Shown here in pieces: positions 18,940-26,127 of a DNA stretch of 64,000 nt. How positions within the stretch are numbered: the stretch's first letter is position 1; every line of letters begins with the position of its first letter. Both the position numbers and the translations under genes were made by a program. The notes beneath the pieces are model-generated. The model ran no database searches. It worked only from the letters and a program-made list of their open reading frames with translations, and was not told the origin of the DNA. Source of the DNA: Planctomycetota bacterium (GTDB lineage: Bacteria; Planctomycetota; UBA8742; UBA2392); contig JAHBYA010000011.1 of assembly GCA_019636195.1 (NCBI GenBank), positions 79,242 through 143,241 on the forward strand, read 5' to 3'.

Positions 18940-18961
18940 GCATATTTTGCCCACGCCTGAT

Positions 18962-19705
18962 CTATGGGCGAAGCTCTATCAGCACCCGATCGCGCGTGCC
19001 GCTGGCTGGGTCGCGCAGCTCAAGAAAGCCGATGCACGCGGGGGCCGGAATCTGTGCCGGGTCGGCCACGCCCAACATCAACTTGCGCTGGTGCAGCACC
19101 GGGATTGTGTAGCACGCCACGTTTTCAGGAAACAGCGATGTGAAGAACGCATCTGCGTTCAAGCCGCCGAGTTCGCCCAACAGCTCCACCTCAAGGTGAT
19201 CGCCCGGCTTTGCCCGGAAGCGATACTCTCGCTGTGCAAACGAAGGCCCGCGCCCGAAGCTGACCAGACGCTCATGGCTGCGGTACTCGCGGCCGTCCTC
19301 GTTCCATTCCACGCAGAACCAGGCCTCGTCGTCAAAGCGCGACAGGTCCAGCTTCAGGTTGTGGGTGTAGGCCTTGGTGGCGCCGACTTCAAACCAGCTG
19401 CTGGTGTGGGTGCGGGCGATTACGCGGCAGCTTGCGTGTTCGCGAGTGCGCCAGCCTACCCACAAGTTCGGGTCCGAAACGCGGGTGCCGTGGTCGGGCC
19501 ACAAGCCTTCGGGGTCCAAACTTGGCAGCTCGCGCAGGCGCACGGTTTTCCATTCGCCATCAACCGAAATGACGTCGCCGCCGTTGTTGGCGGGCGTGTT
19601 GGCGGAGTTGCCCGATGGGCGGTTGCCTGAAAAGCGCCAAATCGCCATCGCGCCAAAGAACAGCGCGATGACACAAAACGAGGCCACAAGCGGCTTGTAC
19701 TTCAT
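18962..19705 (-). CDS. Membrane-anchored or secreted protein of unknown function
   Basis: This 247-residue protein has one N-terminal hydrophobic segment (residues about 5-24, start MKYKPLVASF) and then a Ser/Asn/Gly-rich linker, so the rest lies outside the cytoplasm as an anchored or cleaved protein. The body is beta-rich with many Trp residues (LWVGWRTRE, WFCVEWNEDG, FGRGPSFAQREYRF), and no family was recognised. It begins 18 bp after the stop of the upstream SDR gene, suggesting co-transcription, and is followed by a weak terminator. Confidence 0.6.
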   Translation of the reverse strand: MKYKPLVASFCVIALFFGAMAIWRFSGNRPSGNSANTPANNGGDVISVDGEWKTVRLRELPSLDPEGLWPDHGTRVSDPNLWVGWRTREHASCRVIARTHTSSWFEVGATKAYTHNLKLDLSRFDDEAWFCVEWNEDGREYRSHERLVSFGRGPSFAQREYRFRAKPGDHLEVELLGELGGLNADAFFTSLFPENVACYTIPVLHQRKLMLGVADPAQIPAPACIGFLELRDPASGTRDRVLIELRP

Positions 19706-19723
19706 GCGCCGACTATAGCGCGG

Positions 19724-20491
19724 CTACCGGCACGTGTAACCGCCGTCCACGACGATCTGCGCACCCGTGACAAACTTGCTTTCATCGCTGGCAAGGTACA
19801 CGCATGCCCACCCGATATCTTCCGGTTGCCCCATGTGCCCCAAGGGGTGTAGCGAGCTGATGGCTGCGCGCGCGGCGTCGGGGTCAGGCATGGTCTTCAG
19901 GTGGTTCTCGACCATCGGCGTCCAGATGAAGCCGGGGTGCACGCTGTTTACGCGGATGCGATCGGGCGCATAGATCAGCGCGTCGGTCTTGGCCATCATC
20001 GTCACCGCGCCCTTGCTGGCGTGGTAGGGCGGAACATCCGGCGCACCGACGATGCCGTAAATGCTGCTCATGTGGATCACGCTGCCGCCACCCGCCCGGC
20101 GCATCTGCGGGATCGCGTACTTGGTGCAAAGGAACACGCCCTTGACGTTTACGGCCTGCACCTTTTCCCACTCTTCCAGTGTCAGTTCGTGCGTGGGTTT
20201 GTTGGCGCCACCGATGCCGGCGTTGTTGACGAGCACTGTGACCGGCCCGAACTTCAACTCAATCTGGTGCAGGACCAGCTTGACCTGGGCTTCGTCGCTC
20301 ACGTCGAGCTTCCAGAACTCGGCTTTGCCGCCGCGTTCCCGGATTTCCTGCACCACTTCGTTCCCGTGTTCCTGGTCAAGGTCGGCCACCGCCACGGCTG
20401 CGCCTTCGCGCGCCATCAGCTCGCACACTGACCTGCCGATGCCCAGCGCTCCGCCGGTCACCAGCGCCACTTTGCCCTGAAGTCGATCCAT
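19724..20491 (-). CDS. Short-chain dehydrogenase/reductase
   Basis: This 255-residue classical SDR is an NAD(P)(H)-dependent oxidoreductase of the cytoplasm. The cofactor motif TGGALGIG is at residues 12-19, an Asp after the second strand (ADLDQ) favours NAD, NNAG is near residue 91, and the catalytic Ser and Tyr-x-x-x-Lys occur as MSSIYG and YHASK. The C-terminal GAQIVVDGGYT is typical of the family. The substrate cannot be read from sequence; the closest recognisable style is the cyclopentanol or glucose dehydrogenase group. AGGAGG seven bases before the ATG at 20491 fixes the start and excludes the longer upstream frame. Confidence 0.9.
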   Translation of the reverse strand: MDRLQGKVALVTGGALGIGRSVCELMAREGAAVAVADLDQEHGNEVVQEIRERGGKAEFWKLDVSDEAQVKLVLHQIELKFGPVTVLVNNAGIGGANKPTHELTLEEWEKVQAVNVKGVFLCTKYAIPQMRRAGGGSVIHMSSIYGIVGAPDVPPYHASKGAVTMMAKTDALIYAPDRIRVNSVHPGFIWTPMVENHLKTMPDPDAARAAISSLHPLGHMGQPEDIGWACVYLASDESKFVTGAQIVVDGGYTCR

Positions 20492-20637
20492 GACTTGCCT
20501 CCTGTAGTCCGCGCCTTGAAACAGGCTTGCGGGGCGCCCTCTTCCGGGAATCGCCGACTGTCGTACGAATTCTACCCGCCTATGGACAAGCAGGCCGTCA
20601 ACAAGTTCCAATCGGGCAGCATCGGGCGGGGAATGTC

Positions 20638-21360
20638 ATGGCAGGACACAGCAAGTGGGCGAACATCAAGCACCGCAAAGCCGCGGTCGATAAGAAGCGC
20701 GGCAAGATCTGGTCACGCCTTGCCAAGAACATCATCGTCGCGGCGCGCCTTGGCGGCGGTGACGTACGCGCCAACAACCGGCTGGCGGACGCGATTGCAG
20801 AAGCCCGCAAAGAGAACATGCCGGCCGGCAACATTGATCGTGCCATCAAACGCGGCACCGGCGAACTGAAAGAGGCAGACCCCGAAGAGCTGGTGTATGA
20901 AGGCTACGGGCCGGGGGGCGTCGCGATCATCGTGGAAGCGCTGACCGACAACCGCAAGCGCACCGCCCCCGACATCAAGCACATCTTTGACAAACTCGGC
21001 GGCAACATGGGCGCCACGGGCAGTGTGATGCACAGCTTTGACCGCAAGGGCATTGTGGTCATCGAAAAGACGGATGAGACGCCTACCGAAGAAGAGCTGC
21101 TAATGCTGGTCGCTGAGGCGGGCGCCGAAGACCTGCAAGTCGGCGAAGACATGTACACGATCACCACGCCCGCCACAGAGCTTGAGCCTGTAAAGAAGGC
21201 CCTGAAAGAGAAGAACGTAGAATGGCTTGAGGCGCAACTCGAGTACATCCCGCACGCCCGCACGGAAGTCGATGGCGAAACCGGGGAGAAGCTGAACAAG
21301 CTGGTTGAAGCACTTGAAGAGTACGGAGACGTCCAGAACGTTTACACCAACGCGGGTTGA
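20638..21360 (+). CDS. yebC: YebC/PmpR/TACO1 family regulatory protein
   Basis: The 240-residue protein begins with the family hallmark MAGHSKWANIKHRKA and continues through IIVAARLGGGD, NMPAGNIDRAIKRG, YEGYGPGGVAIIVE and GSVMHSFDRKG, covering all three TACO1 domains at the usual length. Family members have been described as transcription regulators and, more recently, as ribosome-associated factors that help translate difficult stretches; no choice is possible from this sequence. A GGGGA sequence precedes the ATG. It is divergent from the SDR gene and followed 57 bp later by the FHA gene. Confidence 0.93.
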   Translation: MAGHSKWANIKHRKAAVDKKRGKIWSRLAKNIIVAARLGGGDVRANNRLADAIAEARKENMPAGNIDRAIKRGTGELKEADPEELVYEGYGPGGVAIIVEALTDNRKRTAPDIKHIFDKLGGNMGATGSVMHSFDRKGIVVIEKTDETPTEEELLMLVAEAGAEDLQVGEDMYTITTPATELEPVKKALKEKNVEWLEAQLEYIPHARTEVDGETGEKLNKLVEALEEYGDVQNVYTNAG

Positions 21361-21417
21361 AAGCCGGTTCAACGTTTCACAGACCAGCCCGGACCCGAAC
21401 CCAATCTGTAGTCACAC

Positions 21418-21858
21418 ATGTCTGAAGTCCTGACCATCAAGCTCACTGGAATTGCCGGCTTCTGCAAAGGCAGCGAGTTCGTCATTGAAGAAGGCGGCGA
21501 GGTCGTGATCGGGCGCTCGCGCAATGCCGGGCTGCGCATTGCCGGGCCCGACCACCTCAGCGAGCCGCCCAGCGACAAACCGTTCAAGGGCCACGGCGAC
21601 AAGGAAAAGCACCTGCTGACCGTGAGCGGCCGGCACGTCAAACTCACGTTCCAGAATGCTAAGGCCATCTTCATTGAAGACCTCAGCAAGCACGGCACGT
21701 TCCTTGACGGCAAGCCCGTCGAGGGTCGCGACCAGATCATCGGCCTTAAAAAAGGGCCCATTGAGTTGCGACTCGGCACCAACGAGACCTTCCGCATGGA
21801 ATTGTTGAAGGCGCCCGCCAAGCCCAAACCCAAAATCACCGTCAAGCGCCGCGACTGA
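21418..21858 (+). CDS. Single-domain FHA protein
   Basis: The 146-residue cytoplasmic protein is almost entirely one forkhead-associated domain, a phosphothreonine-binding fold. The key residues are present: VVIGRSR (Gly-Arg), SGRHVKL (Ser-x-x-His), DLSKHGTFLDG (with His at the usual Asn of NGT), and a final LRLGTNETFRME strand. A 25-residue insertion after the first strands is unusual, and the C-terminus is Lys/Pro-rich. The window encodes one Ser/Thr kinase that could be a partner, but linkage is not shown. No clear ribosome site precedes the ATG. The 3' end overlaps the end of the opposing gene by 17 bp. Confidence 0.85.
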   Translation: MSEVLTIKLTGIAGFCKGSEFVIEEGGEVVIGRSRNAGLRIAGPDHLSEPPSDKPFKGHGDKEKHLLTVSGRHVKLTFQNAKAIFIEDLSKHGTFLDGKPVEGRDQIIGLKKGPIELRLGTNETFRMELLKAPAKPKPKITVKRRD

Positions 21859-23218
21859 CCAGCAGCGGGCACCCGCCCGTGCGCAACGAGACAATCAACA
21901 CCCAGTGCGCGGTCGTCCACACCGGCCCGAGGTCGCGGTCAAGGTTCATGCCCAGCCGCTGGGTGTCGGCGGTCGGGCGCGAGGCAAACGTGTGGTCCGG
22001 GTTGCGCACCATGGTGAATTCGCGGCCTTGCTCGCTCCAGTATTCATCCAGAGTTCCCTCGCGCGCGCTGGCAATCGCCACCGCAAGCTGGTGCATGGTG
22101 GGCGTGCTGTGGCCGCCGAACGCGTGCTGTCGGTTCTTGGCAAAGTACGCCTTCATCCTGGCGTAGCTTTCGCGGCCCGTTGCCCCCGAGGCCGCAAAGG
22201 CGTTCATCGCGCCGGCTGTGCGACCGACCTCGGCGCCCCACATCTTGTCATGGCTGTAGTGCACGCCGCCGTCGCCGCCGATACACTTTTCGATGTAGGC
22301 AAGCAAAGGCTCCAGCTTGTCCGCCGGCACGTCCACGCCCGCCTGCTTGATGCAGCCAAGCGCCGCCACACAGAAGTTGCTGACGACTTCAACGTGCACG
22401 TAATCGAGCAGGTTGGCCCCGCCCGGCCCCGCGCCGAAGCCGCCGTCACCCTCAGCCTGCTTGAGTATGCGGTCGCGGATCCACTTCAGCTTGCTTTCAA
22501 GGCGCTTGAGTGGCCCGCGCTTGAGCCACTTTTCATCCGAGGTCTTGAGAACATGCGCCAGAAAAATTCCGCCGTAGCCAAGGCTCCAGTTGGTCTGGTC
22601 GTTGTTCTTGCCCTGCAGCTTGCGGTGATTCTTCTGTTCGCCGACGTGCTCGATCACAAACTCGGCGGCCTTCACGATGTTGCCCGCATACTCGCCCTCG
22701 TGCGGCTTGTACCCCGCGCCAAGCCACGCCATGCCCGCCAGGCTCGTCAGCACCACCTGGCTGACTTCCGGCGAAATGGTGCAGCGAAACGCGCCCTCGT
22801 TGTCCTGCTGCGATGCCAGCCATTTGCAGGCAGCCGACAGGATTGCCTTGTCGCGGTCGGCAGTGTTCTTGTGATGGGCCAGCACCACCTTCAGCGTCAG
22901 GTCCTCGGCCCCGCGCCGCACAGCCAGCTCAAGCGTTGCGTGCTCGTCTGCCTCGGCCTTCAGTATCGCGTCGCCCAGTTCAAGGTATGCGTCTTTTTCA
23001 AAGCCGACCAGCACGTCGCCCGGCTTCAGGCCGGCGCGGGCGGCGGGGCTGTCCTTGAAGACTTCGACGATGCGTAGTGCGGGCTTGTCGGCGTGGCGGG
23101 TCAATGAGGCTTTGCCGCCGACCGGGCCAAGGTTGTAAAGATCGGCGGGCTTCTGTTGCGCGGTGTGCGCGGCGCAGAACAGCAAAGCCAGCAGGGCAGC
23201 GGCAGTCAGCGTGCGCAT
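21842..23218 (-). CDS. Exported PDZ plus alpha-toroid protein (DUF6288-like)
   Basis: The 458-residue product has a signal peptide (MRTLTAAALLALLFCAAHTA), a PDZ domain at about 35-110 (VFKDSPAARAGLKPGDVLVGF), and from about 125 an alpha/alpha-toroid of the prenyltransferase/cyclase type with repeats such as WLASQQDNEGAF, WSLGYGGIFLAHVL, DGGFGAG and GGDGGVHYSH. This order matches planctomycete proteins with a DUF6288 domain, whose activity is unknown. The DxDD motif of hopene cyclases is not seen. It starts 12 bp after the TPR gene and is probably in one transcript with it. Confidence 0.75.
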   Translation of the reverse strand: MRTLTAAALLALLFCAAHTAQQKPADLYNLGPVGGKASLTRHADKPALRIVEVFKDSPAARAGLKPGDVLVGFEKDAYLELGDAILKAEADEHATLELAVRRGAEDLTLKVVLAHHKNTADRDKAILSAACKWLASQQDNEGAFRCTISPEVSQVVLTSLAGMAWLGAGYKPHEGEYAGNIVKAAEFVIEHVGEQKNHRKLQGKNNDQTNWSLGYGGIFLAHVLKTSDEKWLKRGPLKRLESKLKWIRDRILKQAEGDGGFGAGPGGANLLDYVHVEVVSNFCVAALGCIKQAGVDVPADKLEPLLAYIEKCIGGDGGVHYSHDKMWGAEVGRTAGAMNAFAASGATGRESYARMKAYFAKNRQHAFGGHSTPTMHQLAVAIASAREGTLDEYWSEQGREFTMVRNPDHTFASRPTADTQRLGMNLDRDLGPVWTTAHWVLIVSLRTGGCPLLVSRGA

Positions 23219-23230
23219 GGCTCGCCCTCG

Positions 23231-24361
23231 TTACCGCACCACAGGACGGGCAGGGCGCAGCGGGTCGCGATTTTCTTTGGTGAAGCGATCGACGGTGACG
23301 CTGTCGCGGCGGCCGTCCCAGCTTCCGCGGGCAAGGCGCTTCTCGCCCTTTCGGCCGCGCTCTTCAACCTCGCTGACTACCGTGATCACCGGCAGGCACT
23401 TCGGGTACCGGTCGCGCAACTGGTAGTACCAGCCGTAGATGAACACCGCCTTCTGGTGGTCGTACAACCCAAGCCAGATGGTCTCGTCCACCACCGCCTT
23501 GAACTCGCACTTGCTGACTTTCTCCTGCAGTTGCTTTTCGGGGCCGCCCATGTTGTAGGCGCCCAGTGCATCCGGCGGCACGCTGATCTCGAGCATGCGC
23601 CCCAGCAGCATGCGCGGCTGGGCCTCGCTGGTCCAGTCCGCCAGCTTCTGGCCCGCGATCTCGGCTTCTTTGTTGTTGCCGACGTCCCTGTTGAACTCGG
23701 CGCGCTCGGCCTTCAGGCGTTCGCGTTCGGCCTGCTCGGCTGTGCGCCGCTCTTCAAGCTGTTCAACGCCGCGCTCGACCCGATTGATGCGCTTGAGAAA
23801 GTCGTCGGCGGCGGCCTGCAGGTCGCGGTCTTCGGGCGTCAGGGCCGCGGCTTCGCGGGCCATGCGCTTGGCGTCGCGGAAGTTGCGGGCGTGCAGGTAT
23901 TGCTCGGCAAGGTACAGCAGCAGCACCGGGTCGCGGCCGGTCTGCACCAGGATCAGGTAGTGCTCAAGGGTCTTGATCGCCTCTTCGTACTTGAAGTTGG
24001 CGACCATGGCGCGGGCCAGTCCCAGCCGCGCCTTGCTGTGCTTAGGCTCGGTGCGCACCAGGTCGCGAAACGCGTCTTCGGCGGCGATCCCCTGCCCCTG
24101 CCGCAACAGCGCCTCGGCGGACTCCAGCCGTTCATCGTATGTGGTGGCTTTGTCGATGCGGTCGATGCGGGTGCGCTTGATGCCGATGATCGCCTTCTTG
24201 CCATCAACATCGACTTCTACTTTGACCTCGGTCTCGGTCTCCTCGACGATGCGCCCGACAATCTTGCTGCCCGACTTCATGTAGATTGTCTCGGCGGTCG
24301 CCGAAACGGCAACCACGGCCAGCAGGCCCAACGCGCAGGCAAGTGTCAGCAGGCGGCGCAT
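23231..24361 (-). CDS. Exported TPR protein with N-terminal SH3/Sm-like strand domain
   Basis: The 376-residue protein has a signal peptide (MRRLLTLACA, cleavage near SATAE), then a small beta domain (TIYMKSGSKIVGRIVEET) like those placed before TPR arrays in planctomycete secreted proteins. Residues about 75-170 are TPR units (AEDAFRDLVRTEPKHSKARLGLARA; FRDAKRMAREAAALTPED), then a charged coiled coil and a C-terminal beta-rich region with several aromatic residues. No enzyme motif is visible, and a scaffold role in the periplasm is inferred. It lies 70 bp downstream of the KAP NTPase gene. TACCCT sits 6 nt before the ATG, a weak leaderless-type arrangement. Confidence 0.65.
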   Translation of the reverse strand: MRRLLTLACALGLLAVVAVSATAETIYMKSGSKIVGRIVEETETEVKVEVDVDGKKAIIGIKRTRIDRIDKATTYDERLESAEALLRQGQGIAAEDAFRDLVRTEPKHSKARLGLARAMVANFKYEEAIKTLEHYLILVQTGRDPVLLLYLAEQYLHARNFRDAKRMAREAAALTPEDRDLQAAADDFLKRINRVERGVEQLEERRTAEQAERERLKAERAEFNRDVGNNKEAEIAGQKLADWTSEAQPRMLLGRMLEISVPPDALGAYNMGGPEKQLQEKVSKCEFKAVVDETIWLGLYDHQKAVFIYGWYYQLRDRYPKCLPVITVVSEVEERGRKGEKRLARGSWDGRRDSVTVDRFTKENRDPLRPARPVVR

Positions 24362-24431
24362 AGCTTAAGGGTACCGGGCGCGCGCGCCGGGGCAACCATG
24401 GCCGCGGCGTTGCTTCGCCAATCCGCACGGG

Positions 24432-25862
24432 CTAACGCAGGCCCATGCCGATCAATACCAGGTTCGCGCCGACGTTGGTCAACACGTCTGTCGGCAGGAA
24501 ATGCCGGATATCGAGGATATAGCCTACCTCGCGCTCTTCCTGCGGCGTCAGCTCCAGAAACTCGCGCAGCCAGATCAGCGTTTCGTTTGGTTCTTCATCG
24601 GCCCAGCTCGGAGCCATGTTCATCAGCTCGTAGATCACTTCAATGCGCGCATCCAGCAGCCGCATGTCGCTGATGCGCTGCACAACGCGCGGAAAGCGGT
24701 CACGCACCAGGTAGCCGCAAAGCACGCCCAGGCGCGCGACGTCGGGCATCAGCGTTACCTTGCTCATGTAGTCGGCTTCGTCCAGGATGATCGTGCGCAC
24801 TTCGCTGAGCGTGCGGCGCACCTTGCGGATGTCGCTGCCCGAGTGAATGCGCAGCAGGCGCGTGGCGCTGATCACGGCGCGGTCGGCCATTTCGGGGTGG
24901 GCGCGGCCTTGCAGGCAGTCCCATTCGGCCATGCGCCACTCAACGCCCAGGATCTGCGCCCAGATCATGCGGGCGCGTTCTTCTACGCCAAGGATGCGGC
25001 GGTCAAACAGCTTGTCGATGTAGCTGTGGCCATCGACGTTGCCTTCGTAGGCGCTTTGCACCCAGCGGCGGGCGGTGGCTTCGTCCAGCGCCACGACGAC
25101 GACAATGCCGGGCACGGCAAAAAAGCGAGCGGCGGCTTCCAGCAGGCTCAGCCCCAGCTTGGGCGGGCAGCGGTCAAGGTCATCCACCAGCAGAAAGCAC
25201 GGCAGGTGCGGATCAGTCTGGCGGTGGCGGATGTGCTTGACAATGAACTCCATCTGCTCTCGGAAGCGCCTTGCAAATGAATAGCTGCGTGAACGCTCCA
25301 GCAGCTTGTACTGGCGAAAGCGGTCTTCGTTCACGCTGGCGGCGTCGGAAAGCAGCTTTGTCGCGTGCGCAAGCTCGGTGTGCGTCTGGTCTTTCGTGAC
25401 AAGCTGGCTGATCAGGTCGGCGGCCACCAGCAGCGCGCGCTCGCCGCCATCGACGGCTTCGCGGTTGACCACGCCGGTCGTGCTGGGAAAGCCCTTGCGG
25501 CGCATGGCGGCGCTGACCAGGCCGTCAACACTTTCGCCGCTGCTGGCCTTGGGCTCGCCGCGGATATCCACTTCGTCCCACAGGCAGAACAGCATGCTGG
25601 CGTAGGGGTCAATGTCTTCCTTGTGCGCCCAGCCGTTGAACCACGCGACCGCGGCCCCCGACTTGCGCAGGTGATAGTCGATCAGTTTCAGCTGGGTGGT
25701 CTTGCCGGCGCCGTGGCTGGCCGTGATCAGCACGGTGCGCAGGCTGGTCTTGCCTTCTTCAAGCAGCAGCCACGCGGTCTGCTGTGCCGCGTTGTCGCAC
25801 TGTTCGTGGGCGAAAACGGGCATGCCGTCAACAGTGAGCGTAGTCTCGACGCTGGTGGACAT
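24432..25862 (-). CDS. KAP-family P-loop NTPase
   Basis: The 476-residue protein has a Walker A loop SHGAGKTTQL (residues 49-58), the KAP-type WFNGWAHKED segment after it, a Walker B LLVDDLDRC near 223-231, and VVALDEATARRW followed by YIDKLFDRRI, all typical of KAP NTPases. Most bacterial KAP proteins carry membrane helices inserted in the P-loop domain; none are visible here, so this is a soluble member. Family roles include membrane-complex assembly and, in some cases, phage defence, but no phage or defence genes are nearby. ATG at 25862 was chosen because protein-like sequence begins there; upstream codons fall in a terminator hairpin. Confidence 0.8.
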   Translation of the reverse strand: MSTSVETTLTVDGMPVFAHEQCDNAAQQTAWLLLEEGKTSLRTVLITASHGAGKTTQLKLIDYHLRKSGAAVAWFNGWAHKEDIDPYASMLFCLWDEVDIRGEPKASSGESVDGLVSAAMRRKGFPSTTGVVNREAVDGGERALLVAADLISQLVTKDQTHTELAHATKLLSDAASVNEDRFRQYKLLERSRSYSFARRFREQMEFIVKHIRHRQTDPHLPCFLLVDDLDRCPPKLGLSLLEAAARFFAVPGIVVVVALDEATARRWVQSAYEGNVDGHSYIDKLFDRRILGVEERARMIWAQILGVEWRMAEWDCLQGRAHPEMADRAVISATRLLRIHSGSDIRKVRRTLSEVRTIILDEADYMSKVTLMPDVARLGVLCGYLVRDRFPRVVQRISDMRLLDARIEVIYELMNMAPSWADEEPNETLIWLREFLELTPQEEREVGYILDIRHFLPTDVLTNVGANLVLIGMGLR

Positions 25863-25916
25863 GCGTGCCCGCAATTGTGGGGCACAGGCACGATTATGTC
25901 GAGTGGAGGAAAAGAA

Positions 25917-25946
25917 GGCCCGGGCGGCGTGGGGTCCGCCCGGGCC
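25917..25946 (-). terminator. Second strong hairpin terminator before the KAP gene
   Basis: GGCCCGGGCGG (25917-25927) pairs perfectly with 25936-25946 around an 8-nt loop. On the minus strand the 11-bp stem is followed by TTCTTTTCC. It lies 171 bp beyond another complete terminator, so it should end a separate transcript. Confidence 0.7.
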
Positions 25947-26083
25947 AGTGTGGGGAGATCCTTTGCAGAAGTCTCTCCGTGCGATATGTAACGAAAGGGT
26001 GGCAGCCCGCCGCAACTGAAAAATCAGTTAGTTGCTTCGCAAGCCTGATTCTTGGCCGATTCATGAATCCGCCATGACAGGAA
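25947..26083 (-). other. Gap between two same-direction terminators; possible small RNA
   Basis: No coding frame is convincing here. On the minus strand the stretch contains small inverted repeats (AACTGA/TCAGTT and GGAGA/TCTCC) and ends in the strong terminator at 25917-25946. A promoter is not clear: TTGCGG and TACATA are 19 nt apart. This is a candidate location for a non-coding RNA of roughly 100-160 nt. Confidence 0.2.
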
Positions 26084-26109
26084 AAGGCCGGGGCAAGCGC
26101 CCCGGCCTT
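26084..26109 (-). terminator. Intrinsic terminator of the 26128 gene
   Basis: AAGGCCGGGG and its exact complement form a 10-bp stem around a 6-nt loop, followed on the minus strand by TTCC. It lies 18 bp past the stop codon. Confidence 0.8.
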
Positions 26110-26127
26110 GCTTGAAACTTGATGCAA

